Of a stretch of 62,206 bases of DNA, positions 55,123-62,206 are shown one piece after another. The stretch covers positions 1 to 62,206 of the forward strand of contig NZ_CAMZOG010000015.1 in the NCBI RefSeq assembly GCF_947331445.1. The letters are read 5' to 3'. The translations under genes and the position numbers were made by a program. Below the pieces are notes generated by a model. It ran no database searches. It was given only the letters and a program-made list of their open reading frames with translations, and was not told the DNA's origin. Each line of letters begins with the position of its first letter. The stretch's first letter is position 1. Source of the stretch: Parendozoicomonas sp. Alg238-R29 (GTDB lineage Bacteria > Pseudomonadota > Gammaproteobacteria > Pseudomonadales > Endozoicomonadaceae).

Positions 55123-55959
55123 ATGTTATCACGCTCAGAGTCTATTCAGCATCCATTTGCCGACCCATTAAGGGTGAGCACACCTGAAGCAGCAACCGCT
55201 GAAAACACTTCACCAGTACAGCGTTTGTCCAACGTGGAGCCCATGACGCGAAAGTCAGATAACTCCGATGTTCCGGCTTTTAAAAAGCAGAAGCTGCTGG
55301 ATGACTACAAAATCACCTGGAAAAAGAAAGTTAAGTTATTCCTCAAGCACACTTATCGTGGCGCGGTAAAAGGAGCCAAGATTGGTGGCATTACAGGACT
55401 TATCGGTGGAACAGTAACAGCCGCGTTTTCCATGCATATCGCAGCAATCCCTGCAGGCGTAATAGTTGGTCTTGCTGCCGGGACAGGCATTGGTGGAACG
55501 GTTGGCGCAATTAAAGGTATCAGGACTATTCGCAGCCTGACTCCACAAACGCTTCTACAGGATAAAATTAATGATGCAGCCGCGAATGTGAAGAAGGCTC
55601 AGATAGCTTATACGAAGGCCGCGAACCGCACTGATGGCCTGTTTCTGAAAGCACAGAAAAACATGGGCTTTGGTGTCGACTACCTTCAACCAACACTGTT
55701 AACCCATACCAGCGGGCTTGAAGAACACCTGGAGAAGAACATTACAGCCATGTCTGCTCTCGAAAACCCAAGCAAGAGAGATAAAAGTAAGCTGAAAGCT
55801 TTACAGAGCTTGAAGAAGCAGCTCGATAAGATGAATTCGCTTCTAGATAATTTGAAACAGGTAAAGATTGTTGAGAACAATCTGAGAAAAGATCTGGCGC
55901 TGATCTCAGAAAAGGTAAATGCTGACACTCCGATTTCGGAGACTGACAGCACCGCTTAA
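55123..55959 (+). CDS. unknown 278-residue protein with a glycine-zipper hydrophobic segment
   Basis: I do not recognise a family. The first 60 residues are polar and Ser/Thr/Pro-rich without a signal peptide. A basic patch (WKKKVKLFLKHTYRGAVKGAK) precedes a glycine-rich hydrophobic stretch (80-130: GGITGLIGGTV, then GVIVGLAAGTGIGGTVGAI) typical of glycine-zipper membrane segments. A long charged coiled coil follows (about 145-270). GGAGAGATC precedes the ATG and a clear terminator follows, so it is monocistronic. The layout (disordered head, membrane hairpin, coiled coil) is shared with the 1371-residue unknown and resembles effector proteins that enter membranes; that is inference. Confidence 0.7.
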   Translation: MLSRSESIQHPFADPLRVSTPEAATAENTSPVQRLSNVEPMTRKSDNSDVPAFKKQKLLDDYKITWKKKVKLFLKHTYRGAVKGAKIGGITGLIGGTVTAAFSMHIAAIPAGVIVGLAAGTGIGGTVGAIKGIRTIRSLTPQTLLQDKINDAAANVKKAQIAYTKAANRTDGLFLKAQKNMGFGVDYLQPTLLTHTSGLEEHLEKNITAMSALENPSKRDKSKLKALQSLKKQLDKMNSLLDNLKQVKIVENNLRKDLALISEKVNADTPISETDSTA

Positions 55960-55978
55960 ATCCAGCACATCACTGACA

Positions 55979-56006
55979 GCCGCCCCAACCTCCAGGGGCG
56001 GTTTTT
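55979..56006 (+). terminator. Rho-independent terminator
   Basis: CCGCCCC, an 8-nt loop and GGGGCGG run into TTTTTG, 20 nt after the glycine-zipper gene. Confidence 0.93.
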
Positions 56007-56096
56007 GTTTCTACCCTCAAACAAACAACTTCAAGACAATGGGCATTAACAACAAACGGCAGTTAAACTCTTGTGAATATTAACGGGGGACACAGC

Positions 56097-56786
56097 ATGC
56101 CAAAGACCATTGTAATTACCGGGGCAAACCGTGGTATAGGACTGGAATTTTGCCAACAGTACCTTGCAGCAGGGGAAACTGTTTTTGCCGTACTAAGAAG
56201 CAGTACACCATCTGGGCAGCTTCACACTCTCTCTGAGAAATACCCCGATACCCTCACCCTTATTACGGCGGATGTTACACAGCAGGAAGATTTACACCGG
56301 CTTCATAGGCAGCTTCAGGGACAACTCATAGATCTTCTAATTAACAATGCGGGTATTTACGGTGAGCGATTGCCCTTTGGTGAGGTCAATCAAGAGGAGT
56401 GGATGCGGGTTTTGCAGGTCAACACCATAGCTCCGTTGATGGTGACTCAAGCCCTGGTGGATTTGCTGCCCGCAGGTGCAAAGATCGCCCTGATCAGCAG
56501 CAAAATGGGTAGCATAAGCGATAACACCAGTGGCTGCAGCTATATCTACCGCTCCTCCAAAGCCGCGGTTAACGCTGTTGGCAAAAGCCTGTCCCATGAT
56601 CTTGCAGACAAAGGCCTCTCTGTTGTTATCTGCCACCCTGGCTGGGTAAGAACCAATATGGGCGGCCCTGATGCGTTAATCGATACCCAGACATCAGTTA
56701 CCGGTTTACGGAAAGTTATTGAAAACCTGAATGCAGAGAACTCAGGCCAGTTCTTCAACTACGATGGTTCGAACATCGATTGGTAA
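56097..56786 (+). CDS. short-chain dehydrogenase/reductase
   Basis: A classical SDR enzyme of 229 aa acting with NAD(P)H on a carbonyl or alcohol that cannot be named. TGANRGIG (8-15) binds the cofactor and NNAG is at 83-86. The catalytic serine lies near ALISSKMGS, and Y151/K155 form the YxxxK pair in YRSSK. I chose the ATG at 56097 because GGGGGA lies 7-12 nt before it; a start at 56073 would precede that site. It resembles the C-factor-type SDR subgroup (similar length, YIYRSSKAAVN). It stands alone, convergent with the hemerythrin gene. Confidence 0.9.
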   Translation: MPKTIVITGANRGIGLEFCQQYLAAGETVFAVLRSSTPSGQLHTLSEKYPDTLTLITADVTQQEDLHRLHRQLQGQLIDLLINNAGIYGERLPFGEVNQEEWMRVLQVNTIAPLMVTQALVDLLPAGAKIALISSKMGSISDNTSGCSYIYRSSKAAVNAVGKSLSHDLADKGLSVVICHPGWVRTNMGGPDALIDTQTSVTGLRKVIENLNAENSGQFFNYDGSNIDW

Positions 56787-56799
56787 TTAGCGAAGACGA

Positions 56800-56825
56800 A
56801 GCAGGCAGAGATGCCACTGCCTGCT
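56800..56825. terminator. perfect 9-bp hairpin between convergent genes
   Basis: AGCAGGCAG and CTGCCTGCT enclose an 8-nt loop between the SDR and hemerythrin stops. There is no T-run on either side, so it may end transcription inefficiently or protect mRNA 3' ends. Confidence 0.5.
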
Positions 56826-56839
56826 AATGCTCCATTAGT

Positions 56840-57349
56840 TTAGTTCGCCAGATCTCGATAAATCGGGTACAAAACATTCTCTTCCAGCTCAATTCGTTCC
56901 CTCAAAGTCTGTCCTATTGATGAAAAGCGCGCAGCAAAGTGATTATCTTTGTGGTCAAGACCCTTTGTTTTCGCTGCCTGGACAAACGAAGAAATTCTTT
57001 GACTGGTTTCATGCATGCGAACACTGATACTGGAGATTATCGTTTGTGAAAAAGGACACTCCGTCAGCCCCTTAATTAACTGGGGATACAGTTTTGAATC
57101 CTCAAGCACAAAGTGATTTTCCAGTTCTGTCAGAAATTGATCTAGCTGAACCTGCACATCAGCAGCTCTTCTCTGGATGCCTAAAGAAAGCTCAATATAA
57201 TTTGCTAATAATTTTGTATGCTCTTTGGTAAGAACATCTGTCAATCGTTCATCGTAACCAGAAAAACCGGGATACACAGAGACGAACCCCATTGGCTCAA
57301 TGGAAACACCATCAAAATAATTATTATTGGCACACTTCATCATCAACAC
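56840..57349 (-). CDS. hemerythrin HHE-domain protein
   Basis: A 169-residue four-helix protein with a hemerythrin-like di-iron pattern: H44 (KEHTKLL), H79 and E83 (ENHFVLEDSKLYP), H113 (MHET) and E156/E157 (IELEENVLYPIY). Similar proteins sense or carry oxygen or nitric oxide, or repair damaged iron centres. It also resembles the Rsd/AlgQ anti-sigma-70 regulators in size and helical pattern, which I consider the main alternative. No partner gene adjoins. The first few codons hold several ATGs (MLMMK), so the exact start is uncertain. Confidence 0.75.
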   Translation of the reverse strand: MLMMKCANNNYFDGVSIEPMGFVSVYPGFSGYDERLTDVLTKEHTKLLANYIELSLGIQRRAADVQVQLDQFLTELENHFVLEDSKLYPQLIKGLTECPFSQTIISSISVRMHETSQRISSFVQAAKTKGLDHKDNHFAARFSSIGQTLRERIELEENVLYPIYRDLAN

Positions 57350-57444
57350 CTCTGGTTTAGCCCACTATTATCTATAGTTCTAAACAGAAGGCATTCCACG
57401 AAACCAGATAAGTAATTGACGACAGATTCCAAATAAAAACGAAA

Positions 57445-58749
57445 TTACGACTCACGCCAAGCCTTATTAAAAGAGTCCCTTAAAAGTTGAGTAAGATATT
57501 CCAATGCCGTACGGGTTCCCGTAGAAATCATAATATCTGCTGGCATTCCAGGCTGAAGGCTTTCCCTTGCAATCGATGAATTTCATCGACAGATACCTCT
57601 ATCTGAACCAGATAGTAAGGCTCCTGTGTGGCATCATCGATCAGGCTATCTGCAGATAGCATAAATCACACGTCCATTTAACTGCGGTGTTGTTCGCTGA
57701 GGAAAAGCTGTTAGCTGTACCCGAGCAGGTTGACCAACATGCACCTCATCCACATCCATAGGATTCATACGAGCTTCAATGATGAGTGCATCATGCTCTG
57801 GCACTAATTCCATCAAGGTTTCGCCCGCTTTCACTACTCCGCCAACAGTATGGATCTGTCTATCAACGATGATCCCATCCGCAGGAGCCAAAACATCAAA
57901 GTGTTCCAACATATATCGAGAAGCCCCCACCCTTTCGGTGAGGTCATTAATCTGGGCAACAGTGCTGTTTAGATCACTGACCAATGCTTCCCGGCAATCC
58001 TGTTTCATTTGCAGAATTTCTAGCTGGGCCTCGGTGATACTGGTCTCCTCCCCTGCAATATCTGCCAGATATTCACTGACCTTCCCTTCAAGATCAGCTT
58101 CTTCTTTGAGAGATGCATTCACAGTCATTTTTTGAATGTAGCCCTGGTCCAGCAGTTTATTCAGCCCTACCAGCTCTTCCTGAACGACATTCAGACGTCT
58201 CCCACTGGCTTTACGGAGGCCTTGTAAGCCAACAATCTGCTCACCTATTTTTTCTATTCTCTGCTCAACTATTGATACTTTACCTTTATAAGACTGCTGC
58301 CGTTCATGAAACAACCGCGCCTGCAGCAATAACGCATCAGACAGGTGTACACGGGCACGCGCCTTCTCCTGCAGAGACTCCGGAAAACTCACTGCTGGAT
58401 TATTCTCAATTTCAGCCTGAACCCGAACCTTTGTCGCCTGAGCATAAAACAGGCTGTCTTCGAGAGTAGCCAAACCAGCTTTAGCACGGATATCATCCAG
58501 ACGAACAAGGACATCACCCTTTTTCACCACATCACCATTAGCAACCTGAATATCACCAACTCTTCCTGGTTGCAGGCTCTGTATGGCTTTACGTTGGCTA
58601 TGCACTGTGACCTTTCCACTACTCAATACAGCACTATCCAAACTTGCCAGTGCTGACTGGCCAAGAAAACCAACAAACGTGGCCAGTACAACAGCTGTGC
58701 CAATCCAAATATAACGTGATGGTGCACTATAGGAATTACTCACAGTCAT
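57445..58749 (-). pseudogene. type I secretion membrane-fusion protein (HlyD/PrtE type), frameshifted
   Basis: The first 367 codons are intact: one membrane helix (YIWIGTAVVLATFVGFLG), a lipoyl/barrel half (VTVHSQRKAIQSLQPGRVGDI), a long coiled coil, and the return barrel (APADGIIVDRQIHTVGGVV). The frame then breaks at about 57660 (VIYAICR-stop), resumes one frame over as SADSLIDDATQEPYYLVQIEVSVDEIHRLQ, and breaks again near 57570 before the standard ending LQPGMPADIMISTGTRTALEYL...DSFNKAWRES and a stop at 57445. Restoring both shifts gives a complete adaptor, so the decay is recent. Its start overlaps the ABC gene by 4 nt. Confidence 0.88.
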
Positions 58750-60138
58750 GCGATAACGTCCTTGCTTTGCTGCGATTCTCTGGTTGATTTCCGATTCCCA
58801 TCGCCAAAATGCTCAATGCAACCCTTCTTGAGAACCAGAACCTTATCGACACAGTCAACTAATGCAGAACGATGAGTCACGATAACGACAGTTGCTTCCT
58901 GTCGCCTCAATTGTTCCAGCACATTAATCAGTGCAACCACTGCTGATCAAGATTGGCATCGGGTTCATCAAGCACCACCAGGCAAGGCTGTCCATAGATC
59001 GCCCTGGCCAAAGCAACACGTTGCTTTTGGCCACCGAAGAGGTGATAACCGTCGGTACCAATCACGGTTTCATACCCATCAGGCAACGACAGGATTAACT
59101 CATGAATATCTGCCTGCCGGGCAGCAGCTACCACAGCTTCAGCATCGACATTGCCAAACCTGACGATATTGTCGCTGATAGTTCCGGGGAACAGCTCAAC
59201 ATTCTGGAGCAAATAACCCATCCAGGGACCAAGTTCACTCCGACCCCAGCGGCTGACATCTCCACCATCAAGTCGCACCGCTCCGGATGATGGTTCCCAT
59301 ACCCCAGTCAATAGTCTTGCCAAAGTGCTTTTCCTTGAAGCGCTTTGCCCCGGCGGTCATCTGCTGGTTCAGCACCAGCGCATAACATCGCCACCTGCAA
59401 GGCTGGTCTGAGAAATTGCCCTAAAGCCTGAAAGTCCTCCCCAAGATCACTGGCATGGTGGTGACTCAAACCCGCCTGATAACGTTTTTCCTGCCAATGC
59501 CTGACCAGACCATCAGCCATCCCCATGGCACGGGCAACATCTACATTCGTCAAAGCCTGATCGGCAAAAGAACTGGCATGACCTCGTAATCTCGTGGCCG
59601 TGGTCAATGGACGTGAGTCACACGTTCCGACAACAACGCGACAGCTGCCAGAATAATGGCACCACAGGCTGCGATAATGCCGAGCACAGGATGAAGAAAA
59701 CCAATAACAAGAAGATAAACCGGTAACCATGGTGCATCACACAGCGCAAGAAAGCCGCTCCCGCCGAGAAAACCTGATACCCGATCCATATCAGAAAGCT
59801 TCTGCTTGCCTTCCCGGTCACTCTTGCCTTGGAGGAGCTGAAGAAGAGGTTTTTCCAGAAAACCTTCCAGAAATCCAGCAAGCCTTACCAGCAGGCGGCT
59901 TCGAACCCATTCCAGTAGACTGGCCATAGCAACGAGCCCTACAGCGACAACGGTAAGGGCTATCAGCGTCGGCACGCTGCCTGCCGTTAAAACCCTGTCG
60001 TAAACCTGCAGCATATAAAGCGGTACCGTGAGCATCAGCAGATTCAGGAAAAAGCTGAAGCCAAGCACTGTCCCCACTCTGCTTGAGCGCTCTTAAGGCC
60101 GAAGGGTTATCATCATTCTGGTCAGTGAACACACGCAA
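58746..60138 (-). pseudogene. type I secretion ABC transporter (PrtD type), multiply frameshifted and internally deleted
   Basis: Pieces of one ABC exporter lie in three frames. The first is the membrane domain (LNLLMLTVPLYMLQVYDRVL, CDAPWLPVYLLVIGFLHPVLG), then ALTNVDVARAMGM. The ATPase domain includes LTGVWEPSSGAVRLDG, a signature-like FGGQKQRVALARAI, Walker B LVVLDEPDANLDQQ and the switch IVTHR. Frame breaks lie near 60075, 59610, 59380 and 58935. Between the fifth membrane part (NQQMTAG) and the P-loop about 130 codons are missing, and the P-loop reads GQSASRKST with Arg in place of the second Gly. It cannot be functional. The partner adaptor is also dead and no outer-membrane TolC gene adjoins. 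Confidence 0.9.
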
Positions 60139-60318
60139 TATCCTTTTTCGCGATCCACAGCCATTCTGGCAGGCAAATATTTCAGAGATATGGCGAAACG
60201 ATGATTGTCACACTAATCACAGAACCTGATTCGATGTTCTCCTGCCGCTCAGGCAATCACCCATGCATTTGTGTATACACTTTCTGGTTAAGGATGAATG
60301 ATTACCGGGAGTGTAGCC

Positions 60319-61143
60319 ATGTTAGGAACAGAAGGTGCTGGTCATTATGATCTGGTGGCACGAAATCTAGAAGCCTTTTCCAGAGCTGGCCGGTCAAAAG
60401 GACGTCTGAAGGTCAAAAACCAGAAGGGTCAAACAGTTGTCACTGTCGCACAGCGCTGGAGCCTGAAACTCTGGCTAAAAAACACACTTTTCAATCGGAA
60501 AGCTCATAGATCTCTTCATGAGCAGGCCCGGGAAACCCTTACCAGCCATACAGCCTCTCAGGATTTAAAACTGCGTTTGGTTTATGTCATTCAGGATGGA
60601 ACATTCCCTTTTCTTTCCAAGCGGGAAAGACGTTCACTGTTCACTCTGGCATCAAGGCAAACCCCTCCTCTAACACAGCACTGGCCCTCTCCCCTTAACA
60701 GGCCTGATAACCTCTCTCCTGAACCCAGTGGTATCCCTCCCGTGGAAGAACGTCCCTTGCCGGATGACACCGACACCATTCATGTAAAACCGAAACAGTC
60801 TCTGATAGCGTTGGAACTCAAGCACGAACAATCCCTTGCAATGGCCAGAGAGGAAATGAATCGTTTAAAGGCCAAGTACCCATCGGTAAGTGTTTCTGAT
60901 ACCAAGCTGTATATGAGGGCCACTCAAAGCTGCGCCCTGCAAGATCCAGATTCTGTACAGGAATTCGAAGCATTTAACACTATGCTGGAGCAACACTTTA
61001 CCAGCACTCAGCAAAAACGCCTGTATGACCAAACCGGAATCGATATAACAACCGAGCTTCTGAACAGTTTGAAGAACACTTACCTGATGAATTTCATCAA
61101 GTTCAGCAAGGGTACCTCGCAACTCCCAGAAACTATCCATTAA
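60319..61143 (+). CDS. unknown 274-residue protein
   Basis: I do not recognise a family. From the ATG at 60319 (GGGAG nine bases upstream) it reads MLGTEGAGHYDLVARNLEAF and continues with a basic N-terminal half (LKVKNQKGQTVV, WSLKLWLKNTLFNRKAHRS). A proline-rich linker lies near residues 120-160 (TQHWPSPLNRPDNLSPEPSG), and the C-terminal half is helical (ending KFSKGTSQLPETIH). No signal peptide or membrane segment is seen. It begins just past the dead type I secretion genes, on the opposite strand, and is followed 14 nt later by another unknown. A start at 60298 is possible but precedes the Shine-Dalgarno. Function unknown. Confidence 0.6.
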   Translation: MLGTEGAGHYDLVARNLEAFSRAGRSKGRLKVKNQKGQTVVTVAQRWSLKLWLKNTLFNRKAHRSLHEQARETLTSHTASQDLKLRLVYVIQDGTFPFLSKRERRSLFTLASRQTPPLTQHWPSPLNRPDNLSPEPSGIPPVEERPLPDDTDTIHVKPKQSLIALELKHEQSLAMAREEMNRLKAKYPSVSVSDTKLYMRATQSCALQDPDSVQEFEAFNTMLEQHFTSTQQKRLYDQTGIDITTELLNSLKNTYLMNFIKFSKGTSQLPETIH

Positions 61144-61157
61144 TAGTTGCTTATGTA

Positions 61158-61649
61158 ATGGATATGGAAAGAAGAGTCGATCAACAACACTCGGCGACTG
61201 GAGACAGACCGGATTATTTTACTGCCCAAAATCTTCACGTATTAGGCATATTTTCACCCCATTCACCCCTCTACAACAAGGTGATGGCTCGTCTGCAATC
61301 GGATATTCTCACCGGCCAGACTGGCCCAGCCTTTACTGCTGCGAAAGGTCTATTAACTCGCCTCAACATCCCACAATTAGAGCGAGATATAAATACTGCC
61401 CAACAACTCTGGCAAGACATGGCCAACCCTGACTTACCAGACACAGAAAGAACACAGCTGAGAAAGCAGAGGCAACAACTTCTCACTAGAATACAACCAA
61501 ACCTGAAAATAGCAGCAGAAGCACGAGCCCATCTCCATACGGTCAACTCCACTGCTGGCCGGAAATGGGCTCCTGATGTTTTAAGGAGCCCATCACTTTG
61601 TGGCGAGGATGCCAGTAAAACCTATAAACAGCCACTGCTGTCCGGTTAA
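61158..61649 (+). CDS. unknown 163-residue protein
   Basis: I do not recognise a family. MDMERRVDQQHSATGDRPDY opens a soluble, largely helical protein with a Gln/Arg/Leu-rich middle (TERTQLRKQRQQLLTRIQ). It starts 14 nt after the gene at 60319 and could be its 3' continuation after a lost codon junction, or a second gene of a two-gene unit. No strong ribosome-binding site precedes its ATG, which favours translational coupling or a split gene. An IS element begins within about 100 nt downstream. Confidence 0.45.
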   Translation: MDMERRVDQQHSATGDRPDYFTAQNLHVLGIFSPHSPLYNKVMARLQSDILTGQTGPAFTAAKGLLTRLNIPQLERDINTAQQLWQDMANPDLPDTERTQLRKQRQQLLTRIQPNLKIAAEARAHLHTVNSTAGRKWAPDVLRSPSLCGEDASKTYKQPLLSG

Positions 61650-61670
61650 AAAAATCGAGAAAGGCGTGAG

Positions 61671-61746
61671 ATGTCTGTCTTTAGTGGTTTGCGGTAAAAT
61701 AGCGGTTGTCGAGACAGCTATTTCACAAAACAAAAAAGACAGACAT
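61671..61746. repeat. 12-bp perfect inverted repeat covering the transposase start
   Basis: ATGTCTGTCTTT (61671-61682) and AAAGACAGACAT (61735-61746) are perfect complements 52 nt apart. The right arm contains the first two bases of the transposase ATG and the bases where a ribosome would bind. A nested 7-bp pair (AAATAGC/GCTATTT) lies between. Confidence 0.85.
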
Positions 61747-62206
61747 GAAGCATCATAACAGCGTTTTCCAACAGTTACTCAAAACAATCCCACGTCACCA
61801 GTTTCAGAAGGTCGTTGATCGCCACAACGGGGATCATCGCATCAGGACTCTGTCATGCTGGACTCAGCTCGTTGCCATGATGTTTGCTCAACTGGCCAGC
61901 CGGGTTTCCATTCGGGATCTGGTTGAGAATTTTAATACCTGCCACAATCACCATTATCATTTGGGTGTCTCTCGCATAAAGCGTTCTTCATTGTCAGATG
62001 CTAACAGCACCCGGGCGGTTGGCATTTTCTCAGAAACCTTTTTCTTTCTATTACAAAAGGTCAGAAGCCATCTGCCTCGGGGAGCGGCCAGTGATATGGT
62101 TCGCCTGATTGATTCCACGACCATTGACTTAAATTTGAACCAGTTTGAGTGGGCGCATTTCCGAAAAACCAAAGGCGGCATAAAGCTTCATACGGTGTAT
62201 GACCCG
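61745..62206 (+). mobile_element. IS4-family-like transposase, 5' part, runs off the window
   Basis: The frame is open for 154 codons from ATG 61745 to the end of the window with no stop. It reads MKHHNSVFQQLLKTIPRHQF, then HRIRTLSCWTQLVAMMFAQLASRVSIRDLV, a block matching the N-terminal DUF4372 domain of IS4-type transposases (nG.vfaqll..ip...F......y..d...r.lscw.qf.aM.faQl..r.SLRdi). A DDE-type Asp appears in RLIDSTTIDL, and the last residues (FRKTKGGIKLHTVYD) match the catalytic core. The left end of the IS is not certain; about 61650 is likely. It is apparently intact as far as seen. Confidence 0.85.

Noticed and set aside
1-62206. CRISPR array, rRNA operon, prophage or integron
   Set aside because: No regularly spaced repeats, no rRNA sequence, and no phage structural or integrase genes were seen.

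Overview
This is a chromosomal window, probably from a marine, host-associated gammaproteobacterium. The housekeeping genes (rsuA, rlmKL, rmf, pyrD, pepN, nadK, glpG, polB, a giant NAD-glutamate dehydrogenase, acuI) are of clear gammaproteobacterial type. They are mixed with very large lineage-specific proteins and many broken genes and IS remnants, a mix that recalls Oceanospirillales/Endozoicomonadaceae. That placement is inference; no search was run.

Layout. 1-450: a strong promoter, three tRNA genes (Ala-GGC, Glu-TTC, Gly-GCC) and a terminator. 0.56-4.5 kb: a secreted unknown, a LysE exporter, and a decayed patch holding a collapsed LysR, a DCC thiol protein, a frameshifted Fe-ADH tail and a HAD hydrolase. 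4.8-15.4 kb: DNA polymerase II on the minus strand, divergent from a 1992-residue unknown whose N-terminus looks like a nucleotidyltransferase fold, followed by a RecQ-like helicase. 15.4-24.7 kb: acuI, an IS1380-type transposase scrap, a solitary amt with an NtrC-like box, rsuA, an unknown gene with an 11-nt homopolymer tract, rlmKL, rmf and pyrD. 24.9-34.3 kb: a 1371-residue unknown, NAD-GDH and an RND-pump C-terminal scrap. 34.5-41.7 kb: a compact moxR-DUF58-DUF4381-VWA-VWA/TPR-BatD (Bat-type) operon. 41.8-48.9 kb: an envelope cluster on the minus strand (DUF1302 barrel, DUF1329, Ycf48-like, HAE3-type RND transporter). 49.1-57.3 kb: pepN, DUF2797, DUF1315, glpG, nadK, a glycine-zipper unknown, an SDR and a hemerythrin-like protein. 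57.4-60.1 kb: a type I secretion adaptor/ABC pair wrecked by frameshifts and a deletion. 60.3-62.2 kb: two unknowns and the start of an IS4-like element running off the window.

How it fits together. Nitrogen handling recurs (Amt, the large NAD-GDH, LysE-type export, PepN). Envelope work recurs too (Bat operon, RND cluster, GlpG). Regulators, exporters and transposases are disproportionately broken, which reads as ongoing genome erosion. The best candidates for something undescribed are the NTase-headed giant protein next to the RecQ-like helicase, the poly-C tract gene as a possible on/off switch, and the group of lineage-specific unknowns.
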